Origin: Carettochelys insculpta
Taxonomy: Eukaryota; Chordata; Testudines; Carettochelyidae
Reading direction: 5' to 3'
DNA length: 64,000 nucleotides
Assembly (NCBI RefSeq): GCF_033958435.1
Contig: NC_134137.1
Span: 122,176,001 to 122,240,000 of the forward strand
Part shown: one piece after another, positions 11,597 through 22,527 of the stretch
Layout of the letters: every line of letters begins with the position of its first letter
Position numbering within the stretch: position 1 is the stretch's first letter
Position numbers and translations under genes: made by a program
Notes under the pieces: generated by a model
What the model was told of the DNA's origin: nothing
The model's database searches: none
What the model saw: only the letters and a program-made list of their open reading frames with translations

Positions 11597-12249
11597 CAGG
11601 AGTAGGCAAACAAGAATAGTGGGTGGCCCACCTTTACCTCAACTGCCCAATCCTGCACTCAGATCACCCTTCCCCAGGCTGCTCCTGCACCCCCTCCCTC
11701 CCAGACTCTGTACCTCCACCTTGACCCTTCCCTTTTACACCCTGCACCCTGAAGCCTCCGGACACTCTTCCTTCCACCCAAACCCTGAACTCCGAGCCCT
11801 CTCCTGCACCCCCTCCTGGGTCAGACCCCCACCTCCAGCCTCTTCATGAGCCCCTCTCCTACCCAGACCACCCACCCACAGCCTGACCCTGCACCACACT
11901 CCCACCCAGATGACCCATCCCCAGCTCGCACCTGCAAGAGTCTACGACCCAAACCCATTTCCTGGCAGCACCCTCCCTCAATGAAAACCTCAGTTTTGAC
12001 TCCCCACTAGAGTGGCATCAAAATGTACTAGCTAGGGTACCACTAGGCACTGGGGTGGTGTGCAAAGGGAGTGAGGGAAGTGTCTCTCCATTTTTAGTTT
12101 TTCAGTCAGGGACCACATTGGTGAGGGGTTTTGTTTGTTTGCTTGCTTCCTTCTTTGGGGTTTTCTGGGGGCTTCTCACGTCTGTAGGTCCCTGACTGAT
12201 TTTTCAGAGGGTCAGTGGTCTGCGACCCAAAGAAGTTCCCCCACCCTTG
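11597..12249. mobile_element. hAT MITE with 8-bp TSD
   Basis: Left end CAGGAGTAGGCAAAC; right end reverse-complement CAAGGGTGGGGGAAC. Flanking octamers CTCTAGCT (11589-11596) and CTCTAACT (12250-12257) differ by one base. 653 bp, with a C-rich interior (11630-11960). No coding domain. Confidence 0.82.
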
Positions 12250-12591
12250 CTCTAACTGATGGGCAGGGACAGCATGGCCATCACTTTACAGAACCAGCAA
12301 TGAACTGGCATGAGCTAGACAGACATTCCTCATTTTCAGGAATTAATGCTATTACTTGATTGTGAAACTGATTGCACAGATCATGCAATGATTGAGCTGA
12401 GAGATTTTCTTCCTGTCATTCTCAGGGACTCAAGGCAGGCGGTTGGCAATAGCTATAGTAACAGAGTGCCTCTGAGTCTTAACAGCAAAGCTAGACATCT
12501 GAACTACGGCATCTGGAATCTGGAACATGGGCTTGGTCTTTAATAATAATAATAGTATTTAAAATTAATCATTTTTAAATTTTATACATTA
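12250..12591. other. No recognised feature
   Basis: AT-rich; a short TAATAATAA tract at 12543-12556. Confidence 0.5.
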
Positions 12592-12845
12592 AGCTAGACG
12601 TGGTATATAAAACAAAATGGCAATGCTTAACCACAGAGAACTGATTGCATAGATCGTGTTAAATATGTAAAATATGTCAAGTGTTAAATATGTAAAAACC
12701 AAGAAAATCACATGTATTAAATAAAAAGACAAGCTAGAGACGTGGTGTACAAATACAAAATGGCACTGCTTATCCATGAAAAACTGGCATGTTAAATACA
12801 TAAAAACCAAGATAAAGGCCTGCATTTCATAAAAAGACAAGCTAT
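12592..12845 (+). repeat. Imperfect tandem duplication
   Basis: The block AAGCTAGACGTGGTATATAA...AAAATGGCAATGCTTA...TAAAAACCAAGA...AAATAAAAAGAC (12591-12730) recurs diverged at 12731-12838 with CGTGGTGTACAAATAC, AAAATGGCACTGCTTA, TAAAAACCAAGAT and CATAAAAAGAC, and a third copy begins at 12839 (AAGCTATG). Units are about 139 and 107 bp. Origin unknown. Confidence 0.75.
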
Positions 12846-13987
12846 GTTTAAAAAAACAGCAACAACAGGTAAATCTTAGGTAAAATACACAATAAAGAGG
12901 GGGAAAGACTAGGGTTAAATACTAAAACATCTAAGAAAAGGTGAAAGTTCAATTGTTTTAAAGTAGACAAGGGTTTAATATAAGAATATTAAATACAACT
13001 AACAAGGTGGGTGCAGATGGGTGCAGATCACCACCCTGACCAATTTTATTATGTGTATCCTCTTTCCCTTCCATCATCTCTATTCTGTCCTTTTTATATG
13101 GTATGCTCTTGTATATATATTAACTTGTTCCAAGGTTATTTAATCAGTGATTAAATGAATGATTTAAATCACATTACCAAAAAAGCTAAGACTGACTGTG
13201 CTTAGAGTACACTTAATTTTGGAGTAAGCCCCACCGAACTTACCGGTACTTCTGTTTTCTGAGAAAACAAGTATAGAATGGGGAGTTCCCTTGGGAAAGC
13301 TGAGGTATGTTGAAGTGTAATAGGGAATAGACTCATGGTATCATCGTTATGGCCTGTGACCATGGTGTTCCAAAATTGGAGGCATGCATTATGTGATATG
13401 AAAAAAGAAAATGACACTTAGTGGCAGCTGGTAATTCTAGATTTCTCTTACTACAGCTTTCTGTTTTGTATATTTGAGTGATGAGAATCAACTAAGCTAA
13501 ACTTTGTTTTGTAGCAACATCCAGTACAACAAACAGCGTGAGAATTTACTTGTCAAATCACTCTTATACTAAAAGGCACAGAGAGAGTCTTGAAGAAAGA
13601 TGCATTTCAACGTTAATTAGTTAAGTTACTAACCAATTGATCCACTCAGCCTTATCCACATCAATTTTCCCAATAAACCGTTTTCCTTATGAGGTTTCAT
13701 CCTTGCAGCTACACCCTGCATCATCTTCTTGCACTGCTTACCCTTGACACATTTTCTTATTTAACTGCAGGAACGGATTTCTTCAAAATCTATCCAGACA
13801 GAATCGCCTTATGCCCAAAAGCCGTGACAATTTTTCTGTGGCAAAAGTGTACAGGAATACAGGAAGCTGTATGTCTGCTGAATAATATCTTTCTTCTTCC
13901 TTTCTAGATCACTCCACTCTTCCTTTCTGTGCTGCCTCTGCCCTTTCCTATATATTGTCTCTCTCTCTTTAAGGCAACATCTTAACC
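12846..13987. other. No recognised feature
   Basis: AT-rich; no recognised repeat or protein. Confidence 0.5.
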
Positions 13988-14296
13988 CAGAGGTGTGCAA
14001 AGTGGGGGGCAGGCACCCTGGGGATGAAATATCATAAGGGCAGGTGCAGCAAAATCAGCTGATGGGTCTCACGGTCATCATCTCATTTAAAATGTTGAAA
14101 TATGTTACTGTTTGTATTCTCATTTATATACCAGTTAACAAAGTTTCTACATACTTATTTTCTTACACATGCTGAAAAGGGATTTTTCGTATGGACATAA
14201 CCAAAATTTCCATTGGTTTGGATTACAGTAGACAGGTTGGGGCTGTTAATTGCGTGGATGAAACGTGGGGCCCAATGCAAAAAGTTTGCTCGCTCC
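13988..14296. mobile_element. hAT MITE, same family as 26136-26476
   Basis: Starts CAGAGGTGTGCAAAGTGGGG and aligns along its length with the copy at 26136 (shared AAAATGTTGAAATAT, CTTATTTTCTTACAC, GACAGGTTG, GGATGAAA, GTGGGGCCCA). Putative TSD TCTTAACC / TTTTAACT is weak. No coding capacity. Confidence 0.75.
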
Positions 14297-14735
14297 TTTT
14301 AACTAACTCCTCTAACGTGCTGGCCCAGGTCCACCACCACATAAGCACAGAACAAAAACAGTCCTATCCAGCTTACTATCTAGCTCCCTTACTCCTTGTG
14401 AGATTGAGGACTACAGGGGTCAGTTTTCAACCCCTGATGGTTTGATTTTCCACATCCCCACTTAGCGTGTGAAATTGAACCCCAGAAAATCAACGTTGAC
14501 TGATTAGTGAAGACATACCCTCAAACACTAGTTACCAAAACCATATGCATTATACATATTTTCTACTTCATACCAAATGTTATTATTGTTTTTGCTCTCT
14601 GAAGCCATAGTACCTTGGACTGTGAATTTATCAGATCTCACAATTTCAGTACAGAGGGGCTAGCCAGTAGTTGCCTGGGAAGCCCTTAAAGAGAAGAGAG
14701 GGTGCTGCAGAAAGCATTGATAGCAATCCATTAAC
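14297..14735. other. No recognised feature
   Basis: Mixed-composition sequence between a hAT MITE and the PLE; no open frame of note. Confidence 0.5.
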
Positions 14736-14775
14736 TACAAGAAGTCTTGTGGCACCTTAACGATTAACAGATATT

Positions 14776-14816
14776 TTGGAGCATAAGCTTTCATGGGCAA
14801 AGACCTGCTTCATCAG
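14776..14816 (-). ncRNA. Hammerhead-ribozyme-like core in PLE 3' tail
   Basis: On the minus strand CTGATGA (14810-14816) is followed by a hairpin-like AGCAGGTCTTTGCCCAT and then GAAA (14789-14792) and GCTTATGC (14781-14788). This is the hammerhead box order CUGANGA, stem II, GAAA, short stem III (AGC/GCU with a UUAU loop), with C as the candidate cleavage-site base. Hammerhead motifs are reported from PLEs. Stem II carries mismatches here and I do not see a good stem I, so self-cleavage is unproven. Confidence 0.5.
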
Positions 14817-15056
14817 ATGCATGAGTGGGGGGGTGGTTTCAGAGGGGTATTTAAAGAGTGGGGTCTCAGTAAGAGGGAGGGCCACAGCTGACAAGGTCTA
14901 TTCAGCAAGGTGGAAATGGCCCAGTATCAACAGTACTTATCAAAAGAGGAAAAAACAAGTCAGATCAGATGGGGGATGTGAGCCTTTGTCAGAGCCTAAT
15001 GGGGAGCTATTAGCACCCAGAGCAGAGAAACTGTCTTTGTAAGCTGTGAGCCACTC

Positions 15057-15743
15057 TCAGCCTCTGTTTAATCCATGCTTAATGCAGTCAAATTTGCAAA
15101 TAAATTGCAGCTCAGAGATTTCTCTCTCCATTTGATTTTTGAAATTTTTTTGTTTCAGGGCTGTCACCCTTAAATCTGCCACTGAGTGTCCAGGGAGATT
15201 GATGTGTTCACCCACAGGCTTCTGTACATTACCGTTCCTGATGTCTGATATATGTCCATTTATTCTTTTACAGAGAGACTGTCCAGTTTGGCCAATGTAA
15301 ATTGTAGTGGGGCATTGCTGGCACATGATGGCATATATTATATTAGTAGATGTGCAGAGAAAGGGGCCTCTGATGGTATAGTTGGTGTTAGGTCCTGTGA
15401 TGATGTCACTGGTGTAGATATGTGAGCAGAGTTGGCAGCGAGGACTGTTGCAGGGGCTGGTTCCAGGGCTAGAGTCACTGGTTTGTGATTTGTAGTGGCT
15501 GGTGAGGATTTGTTTAAGGTTGGCAGGCTGTCTATAGGCGAGGACAGGCCTGCCTCCCAAGGTCTGTGAGAGTGAAAGATCATTGTTCAGGATGGGTTGC
15601 AGATCACCAATGATGCGCTGGAGAGGCCTTAGGTGGGGGCTGTATTTGATGATCAGTGGTGTTCTCTTGTTTTCCTTGCGAGGCCTGTCTTGTAGCAGGT
15701 GGCTTCTGGGTACCAATCTGGCTCTATCAATCTGTTTCCTCAC
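15057..15743 (-). pseudogene. PLE GIY-YIG endonuclease domain
   Basis: 228 codons, C-terminal part of a PLE polyprotein. It nicks target DNA for RT priming in this family. Visible: a cysteine cluster CNSPRCQLC (residues 98-106) that resembles the zinc-binding motif upstream of GIY-YIG in vertebrate PLEs; YAIMC (137-141) in the GIY position; YIG (149-151) within IYIGQTGQSLCKRINGH; the likely catalytic Arg160 and His164; and a Glu-rich MEREISEL (205-212) that may supply the metal-binding glutamate. The domain itself is open, but it is separated by a stop and a frameshift from the RT part, so the element is not translatable as one protein. The start methionine is internal. Confidence 0.9.
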
Positions 15744-15838
15744 TTCCTTGGGTGGGTATTGTAGTTTGAGGAAAGCTTGGTAAAGGTCTTGTAGATGTTT
15801 GTCTCTGTCTTATGGATCAGAGCAAATACGGTTGTACC

Positions 15839-16210
15839 TCAGCGCCTGGCTGTAAATAATGGATCGTGAAGTTGCCCTGGATGGAAGCTGGAGGCGTGTA
15901 GATAAGCATAGCAGTCCGTGGGTTTTCGGTATACAGTGGTATTTATGTGACTGTTGCTTATCTGCACCTTAGTGTCCAGGAAGTGAATTTCTTGTGTGGA
16001 CTGGTCCAGGCTAAGGTTGATGGTGGGGTGGAAACTGTTGAAATCACTGTGGAACTCCTCAAGATCCTCCTTCCCATGGGTCCAGATGATGAAGATATCA
16101 TCAGTGTAGCACAGGTAGAGGAGGGGCACCAGGGGACGAGAACTGAGAAAGCGTTGTTCCAGGTCAGCCATAAAAATGTTGGCATACTGTGGGGCCGTGC
16201 AGGTGTGCAT
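15839..16210 (-). pseudogene. PLE reverse transcriptase, palm and thumb fragment
   Basis: 123 codons. APQYANIFMADLEQRF (6-21) then LLYLCYTDDIFIIWTHG (30-46) give the PLE RT catalytic box, with YTDD where relatives have Y(V/I)DD. FHPTINLSLDQS and IHFLDTKV follow in the order seen in Penelope RTs. The N-terminal finger motifs are absent because the element is truncated. After residue 123 the frame shifts; the linker LRYNRICSDP and HLQDLYQAFLKLQYPPKE continues in another frame with one stop into the GIY-YIG frame. Confidence 0.9.
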
Positions 16211-16287
16211 AGCAGTGCCACTGATTTGAAGGTATAATTGAAGGTATAATCCACTAACTGGTATCCTTTCCTCAAAACTAGCAAGGT

Positions 16288-16771
16288 ATCAGTACCTTAG
16301 CCTATTGCTAGTTGTCACTGTGCATTGAAAGAGAGTTAATCAGATGTCTATGAATACATATGATTAAAGATAAGATTGTCACAGAGCTTATGAATTGTGA
16401 CCCTTTCAGAGACCTCTGTGACATTCTCCACTTCAGCCCTGGGACAGCACGGACACCCAGAGCTCCCAGCCATTGTAGACAGCACACAAACATGCTATAA
16501 AGAGAGCAGAGGGACACCCATTGCTAATGGTGGGTGCTGAACACCCACTCTCACTCTCTGCAGTGGGGCTCAAGCCTGCATGCCTCTGGGAATCTTGGGC
16601 TTCAGTTGTACCCATATCAGGCCTCCGTCCGCAACCCCCTCAGCCATTATTTTTTGTAAAAGTCACAGGGTTCCATGAATTCTTTTATTGCCCCGACCTG
16701 TCCATGACTTTTACAAAAACTGTGAAAAAATCATAACCTTACATGTATGATCATTAAAGATGCCACTACAG
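16288..16771. other. No recognised gene; possible small MITE
   Basis: A short inverted pair GTAAAAGTCACAGG (16656-16669) and CATGACTTTTAC (16703-16714) suggests a small old foldback. Otherwise nothing recognised. Confidence 0.4.
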
Positions 16772-16915
16772 TTTTACAAGTAAGAGGCAGTCCTATCGCA
16801 CCTTTACAGACTAACAAATTTGTTAGTTCATGAGCTTTCGTGGGTAAGACCCACTTCCTCAGAAAGCTCATGACCTAATCATTTTGTTAGTCTTTGGGTG
16901 CTACAGGACACCTTG
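16772..16915. repeat. PLE-tail foldback unit, copy 1
   Basis: AGTCCTATCGCACCTTTACAG ... AGCTTTCGTGGGTAAGACCC is followed by a rearranged inverted copy (AAAGCTCATGACC ... TTTGTTAGTCTTTGGGTGC). It is the same tail sequence as the PLE at 14736. The minus strand holds CTGAGGA (16856-16862), a perfect six-pair stem GTGGGT/ACCCAC and GAAA (16836-16839). No clear TSD seen. Confidence 0.75.
16825..16862 (-). ncRNA. Hammerhead-like core with perfect stem II
   Basis: CTGAGGA, then AGTGGGTCTTACCCAC (stem II GUGGGU with ACCCAC and a 3-nt loop), then GAAA and AGCTCATGAACT, which could form a 4-bp stem III with one mismatch. This is the best-conserved core in the window. Stem I pairing is not evident. Confidence 0.48.
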
Positions 16916-17882
16916 TTATTTGTGAAGCGACAGACATACAGTCTCTCTGAGACTGAAGTTCTATTAAGAAGAGGTGTGCTAGCTCTGGTTTCCTGGCCAG
17001 ATTTCAATTTGAGCAACCATCCTGCCTACCAATATACCCCTAGCAATTTCAGCTGCATTTACTTAACTTTCTAAACTAAGCTATTCTTTACTATTCCTCT
17101 GCCCTGTTAAAGAACCATCATGTTCCATCCCAAAGATGACTACATTCCTACTGGATAAAGAGAATGAATCTTGAATCTCACATCATGTCCACCTGTGCAA
17201 ACTGAAAGTAACCCAACTGAAGTTATAGGAATTACAGCTGAGCAAAAAACTGGAGAGAGTATTAGCTGAGTCAGATCCACCGTAGACCATTTTAAAACCC
17301 TTTGAAAACCTCACACACAAAAGGTGCTATCTAACCATAAGGCATTTATTATATAACATTTGAATATTCTTTTGCTAATCCAAAATTGCTGTAGAAGTAA
17401 GAAACAAAAGAAAGTAAGCATAATACTGCCCACAGACTTGGCAACTGCAAAAGAATAAGATCCACTTTGCATACAAATTTACACCAGTTTAATTAAACTT
17501 GTGGTTTTTACAGATTTAATTAAACCAGGTTGTTCTGTAGAAAATCTTTGTTCAATTTAAAAGTGGTTTTGCATTATCTTAATTTTTTTTTGGAAGGATT
17601 AAGCTAAACCACAATAACTCACTCAATCCAAAATAACATCGTGTTTACAGACCAGTTTACATTGATTTAAATGAATGCATTCCTTAAATTGATTTCGTAT
17701 AAGCTGATGTGAGATAAATCAACTTCAGACACTCATTCTTTTTCTTTTAAATTTTAAATTGGGAATGTCTACAGACAGACTTGCATCAAAATCAGCACAT
17801 TGGTTTTAAGGGACACTTTTGTTGTTTTCAGACAAGTGTATGAACATGTAGGCCCAAAGTGTGCTATGATCATTGTATACAC
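16916..17882. other. No recognised gene
   Basis: 17470-17740 is rich in TTTAATTAAAC and AAATTGATTT motifs and may be an unclassified AT-rich MITE. Confidence 0.4.
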
Positions 17883-18683
<801 letters not shown>

Positions 18684-19524
18684 GTATAAACCACAGCGGT
18701 TCATACCATCTGTTGTTTTTGTGGAACATGGTTTACAATGCATTGGGACTGATTCTGCTTCCAATGGTGTTAGTCAAAGATAACTCTATTAAAATCAATA
18801 TAATTACACCAGTCAAAAACCAATAACTGGTTACCATTTGTCTCAAAAACAAACAAACAAACAAACAAAAACCTATTTTTAATGGAATATTGATTTCAGT
18901 TAAATGGAAATGTAATTGAAAGTGCCTGTTTTCTACAGACAATTTAAACTTTTCGTTGAAAAAACAAGAACTCCTCTGACAACCAAATTTTTTATTTTGT
19001 TTTTTTAAACTATTTGAATATTCATAAAAATTCTCCATGGAGAAAAATTATTTCTGAATAGAATTTCTAGCAGTAGTAACCAGACTTCCCAGGGAGCCCT
19101 ATGGCAAAGATTATTTTCAGTAACATACAAACATGCCAACTGTTGATTCTCATATTTGATATACTAAGAGTAAATATATCCAGGCAGAAGAGCTATTGGA
19201 TTATTTCTAAACAAAGACTTTACAATCCACAACTTCTTTTTTCTACATATATTACAGCATGTGGTTTCATTCTTTTTTATTTATTTATAAACTAAATCTT
19301 GTAAATTTTGTATTCAAAAAAGTCTTATTATATATGTAATCAGCCTCTGCACATCCATACTAGTTGCATTTGCTGTTTTTTTGGCTTCCTTTAATACGAA
19401 TCGTTTTTGAAGAAATTTATAAATATTTGCTCTGAATATGTGAACAAATGAACTATTTCCTGAGATGTGTCTCTTGATATTTTAAATCTGTGAGTATTTT
19501 GGCAACAGGCAATCTGTTCTCTTT
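18684..19524. other. No recognised feature except (CAAA)n
   Basis: AT-rich. A (CAAA)n microsatellite lies at 18847-18870. No gene seen. Confidence 0.5.
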
Positions 19525-20234
19525 GGCTACGTCTACACGTGCACCCAACTTCGAAATAGCTTATTTCGATGTTGCGACATCGAAATAGTCTATTTCGATG
19601 AATAACGTCTACACGTCCTCCAGGGCTGGCAACGTCGATGTTCAACTTCGACGTTGCTCAGCCCAACATCGAAATAGGCACAGCGAGGGAACGTCTACAC
19701 GCCAAAGTAGCACACATCGAAATAAGGGAGCCAGGCACAGCTGCAGACAGGGTCACGGGGCGGACTCAACAGCAAGTCGCTCCCTTAAAGGGCCCCTCCC
19801 AGACACACTTTCATTAAACAGTGCAAGATACACAGAGCCAACAACTACTTGCAGACCCTGTATATGCAGCACGGACCCCCAGCTGCAGCAGCAGCAGCCA
19901 GAAGCCCTGGGCTAAGGGCTGCTGACCATGGTGACCACAGAGCCCCGCAAGGGCTGGAGAGAGAGTATCTCTCAACCCCCCAGCTGATGGCCGCCATGGA
20001 GGACCCCGCTATTTCGATGTTGCGGGACGCGGATCGTCTACACGTCCCTACTTCGATGTTGAACGTCGAAGTAGGGCGCTATTCCCATCCGCTCATGGGG
20101 TTAGCGACTTCGACGTCTCGCCGCCTAACGTCGATTTCAACTTCGAAATAGCGCCCAACACGTGTAGACGTGACGGGCGCTATTTCGAAGTTAGTGCCGC
20201 TACTTCGAAGTAGCGTGCACGTGTAGACGCAGCC
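19525..20234 (-). mobile_element. Harbinger-type MITE, family B copy 1
   Basis: 710 bp, TSD TTT on both sides. Starts GGCTACGTCTACACGTGC, ends GTGTAGACGCAGCC. Terminal parts are mutually inverted stacks of TATTTCGATGTTG and CTTCGAAGTAG blocks; the roughly 330-bp centre is unique and shared with three other copies. It lies in the opposite orientation to copies 2-4. Open frames are artefacts of the inverted ends. Confidence 0.88.
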
Positions 20235-20479
20235 TTTGTGTGTCAGAACATTCTGCAAAATAACTTCATAGGGAAAAGGCCAAAGTAATCTTTGGCAATC
20301 CTTACTAATAAAAAAACTGAAATTGAATTTTTTTTTTTAAAAAAGGAAAGCAGGATAGGCTAATCTTTAGACAGAGTTTGTGCTGAAGAAATGCCAGCAA
20401 TTTTTAGTAGTCCTATTATTCTGGTAGTTTTGCTGTTGTCCTTCCTACAACAACAAGGGACAAGTTTATGGACACTTCA

Positions 20480-20705
20480 TGTCAGCTAATCTCTTCCGGA
20501 AGGCGGATGATAATGAGCAGAGCAGAAGATGCACGTGAGGCACGGATTAAAATATGTTATGCCTCATTTGCATATTCCTGCTAGATCTCGCTTAAAGAAG
20601 ACCCCCTTCCAGAAGCAAAAGCTGCCGTGTAGATGGGGCTCCTTCAGAAGGAAACAGAGGTCCTTCTGAAGGAAATCCCCCTTCCAGAAGACCCTTTTTC
20701 TTTCA
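20480..20705. mobile_element. Degenerate arm of a foldback MITE
   Basis: Contains CCTCATTTGCATATTCC, GCCGTGTAGATGGGGCTCC, TCAGAAGGAAACAGAGGTCC and TTCTGAAGGAAATCCC, the block order of foldback arms, but with CTTCC/GGAAG cores instead of TTCGAA. Ends not resolved. Confidence 0.55.
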
Positions 20706-21185
20706 TGAGTATCATCCTACACAGGCATCAAACACACTCATCTGAGGCACAAATAATTCTGTGCATTTAATGCTTTTAGGGCAGTCAGCCTTATTCTCCA
20801 TTTTTTCCTGAGGGTGTTACTCCAGGGAAATGTAATTTACTTCAGTGAGAATCAGGCTATGTCTCTATAAAGTCAACTGCTATTTAGCTTTCAATTCTCA
20901 CAATTACATTTGAAAAAGATATCTGTCACTTCAGTAAAAATATTAAGCAAGTACAATTACTATGCATAAAGTTAGGTTCAAAGCATTTAGTTTCTAAGGG
21001 GTAGAGGGAAGGAAAATTTGAATATATTACTCTGTAAGTAGTAATGTTTTGCTCTCAGAAGCGCATTCACAGTTCTTACTGGCTTCAATACTAGGGACAG
21101 AATTGGGACTTTGGCACAGGCCTTGGATTTCTCTACTCTGAAACAGAACAACAACAAAACCCAGCCTGCAGCATATCGCCTTGGG
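20706..21185. other. No recognised feature
   Basis: AT-rich; no repeat or protein recognised. Confidence 0.5.
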
Positions 21186-22527
21186 CAGGGGTGGGCAATA
21201 ATTTTGATGTGGGGGACACATCAAGATTTTTGTAGGGGGTCACGGGCTGCACTTTTCTATGAAGCAGGTGCAGGGTCTGGGATGGTGGCTGGGTGGAGAA
21301 GGGAGCTGGGGTTAGGGGACTGGGGTGCAGAAGATAGTGGTGGTCTGAGAGGGGGTTTGGGCGAAGGAGGGGGTTGACCTGAGGCAGGCATTGGGGCACA
21401 GGGTCCGGCAAGGCATATGGGTGTAGGAGAGAGATTCTGGCCTGGGGGAGGATTGTAGGAGGGATGCAGGGTCTGGGAGGGAGTTGGGGTGCAGGAAGGC
21501 ACTGTATGCCAGAGTCAGGCTCTGGCTGGAAGGCGCTTACCTAAGCAGCTCCTGGCCAGCGGCACTCTCAGGCAAGCTTCCCAACATGCTAGCAGCCCTA
21601 ACCCTAGACCACTCCATAGCTGCGTCTACATGTGCACGCTACTTCGAAGTAGCGGCACCAACTTCGACGTTAGGCGGCGAGACGTCGAAGTCGCTAACCT
21701 CATGAGGAGATAGGAATAGCGCCCTACTTCGACGTTCAACGTCGAAGTAGGGACCGTGTAGACGATCCGCGTCCCACAACGTCGAAATTGCTGGGTCCTC
21801 CATGGCGGCCATCAGCTGGGGGGTTGAGAGATGCTCTCTCTCCAGCCCCTGCGGGGCTCTATGGTCACCATGGGCAGCAGCCCTTAGCCCAGGGCTTCTG
21901 GCTGCTTCTGCGGCAGCTGGGGATCTATGCTGCAGGCACAGGGTCTGCAACCAGTTGTCAGCTCTGTGTATCTTGTGTTGTTTAGTGCAACTGTGACTGG
22001 GAGGGGCCCTTTAAGGGAGCAGCTGGCTGTTGAGTCCGCCCTGTGACCCTGTCTGCAGCTGTGCCTGGCATCCCTATTTCGATGTGTGCTACTTTGACGT
22101 GTAGACGTTCCCTCGCTGCGCCTATTTCGATATTGGGCTGAGCAACGTCGAAGTTGAACATCGACGTTGCCGGCCCTGGAGGACGTGTAGACGTTATTCA
22201 TCGAAATAGACTATTTCGATGTCGCAACATCGAAATAAGCTATTTCGATGTTGGCTGCACGTGTAGACGTAGCCCATGTGAGTCTACACATGCTGCCCCT
22301 ATCCCCAGCAAAATCTCTCAGCTCCTATTGGCTGCAAACCAGCCAATGAGAGATTTTTGCAGGTCATGAGGAGAGTGTGAAGCCTCTTCTCCCCTTGTCC
22401 ACAGTCCAGAGAGCCACAAGGAGCAGCTAGCTGCTTTGAGACGTGTTGCTCTGCGCACAGGAGTAGGCTGGGTTAAAAAAGTTTGGTGGGCCAGAGTTGT
22501 CTCACGGGCCATATCTTGCATACCCCG
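21186..22527. mobile_element. hAT MITE interrupted by a Harbinger MITE
   Basis: Left end CAGGGGTGGGCAATAATTTT; right end reverse-complement CGGGGTATGCAAGATATGG. Flanks GCCTTGGG / ATCTTGGA share the core CTTGG only. The middle holds the family B MITE at 21618-22274; without it about 685 bp remain. The interior is G-rich with no coding domain. Confidence 0.65.
21618..22274 (+). mobile_element. Harbinger-type MITE, family B copy 2
   Basis: 657 bp with TSD CAT (21615-21617, 22275-22277). Starts AGCTGCGTCTACATGTGC, ends GTGTAGACGTAGCC. The interior includes GGGCTCTATGGTCACCATGG and GGGAGGGGCCCTTTAAGGG, both also found near the ends of the Harbinger element at 30562-34392. About 50 bp shorter than the other copies through loss of one arm block. 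Confidence 0.88.

Larger units (their letters stand above)
14736..16287 (-). mobile_element. Penelope-like element, 5'-truncated, with RT, GIY-YIG and 3' tail
   Basis: Read on the minus strand from 16287 to 14736 there is the C-terminal part of a reverse transcriptase, a linker, a GIY-YIG endonuclease domain and a non-coding 3' tail. This order (RT then GIY-YIG) is diagnostic of endonuclease-positive Penelope-like elements. The RT lacks its N-terminal half, so the copy is 5'-truncated near 16287, next to a short local duplication (GAAGGTATAAT twice at 16228-16250). One frameshift near 15840 and a TAA near 15811 separate the two open frames. The tail (14736-15050) shares its last 80 bases with the foldback units at 16.8, 23.9 and 44.3 kb and the fragment at 55.6 kb. 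Confidence 0.9.
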
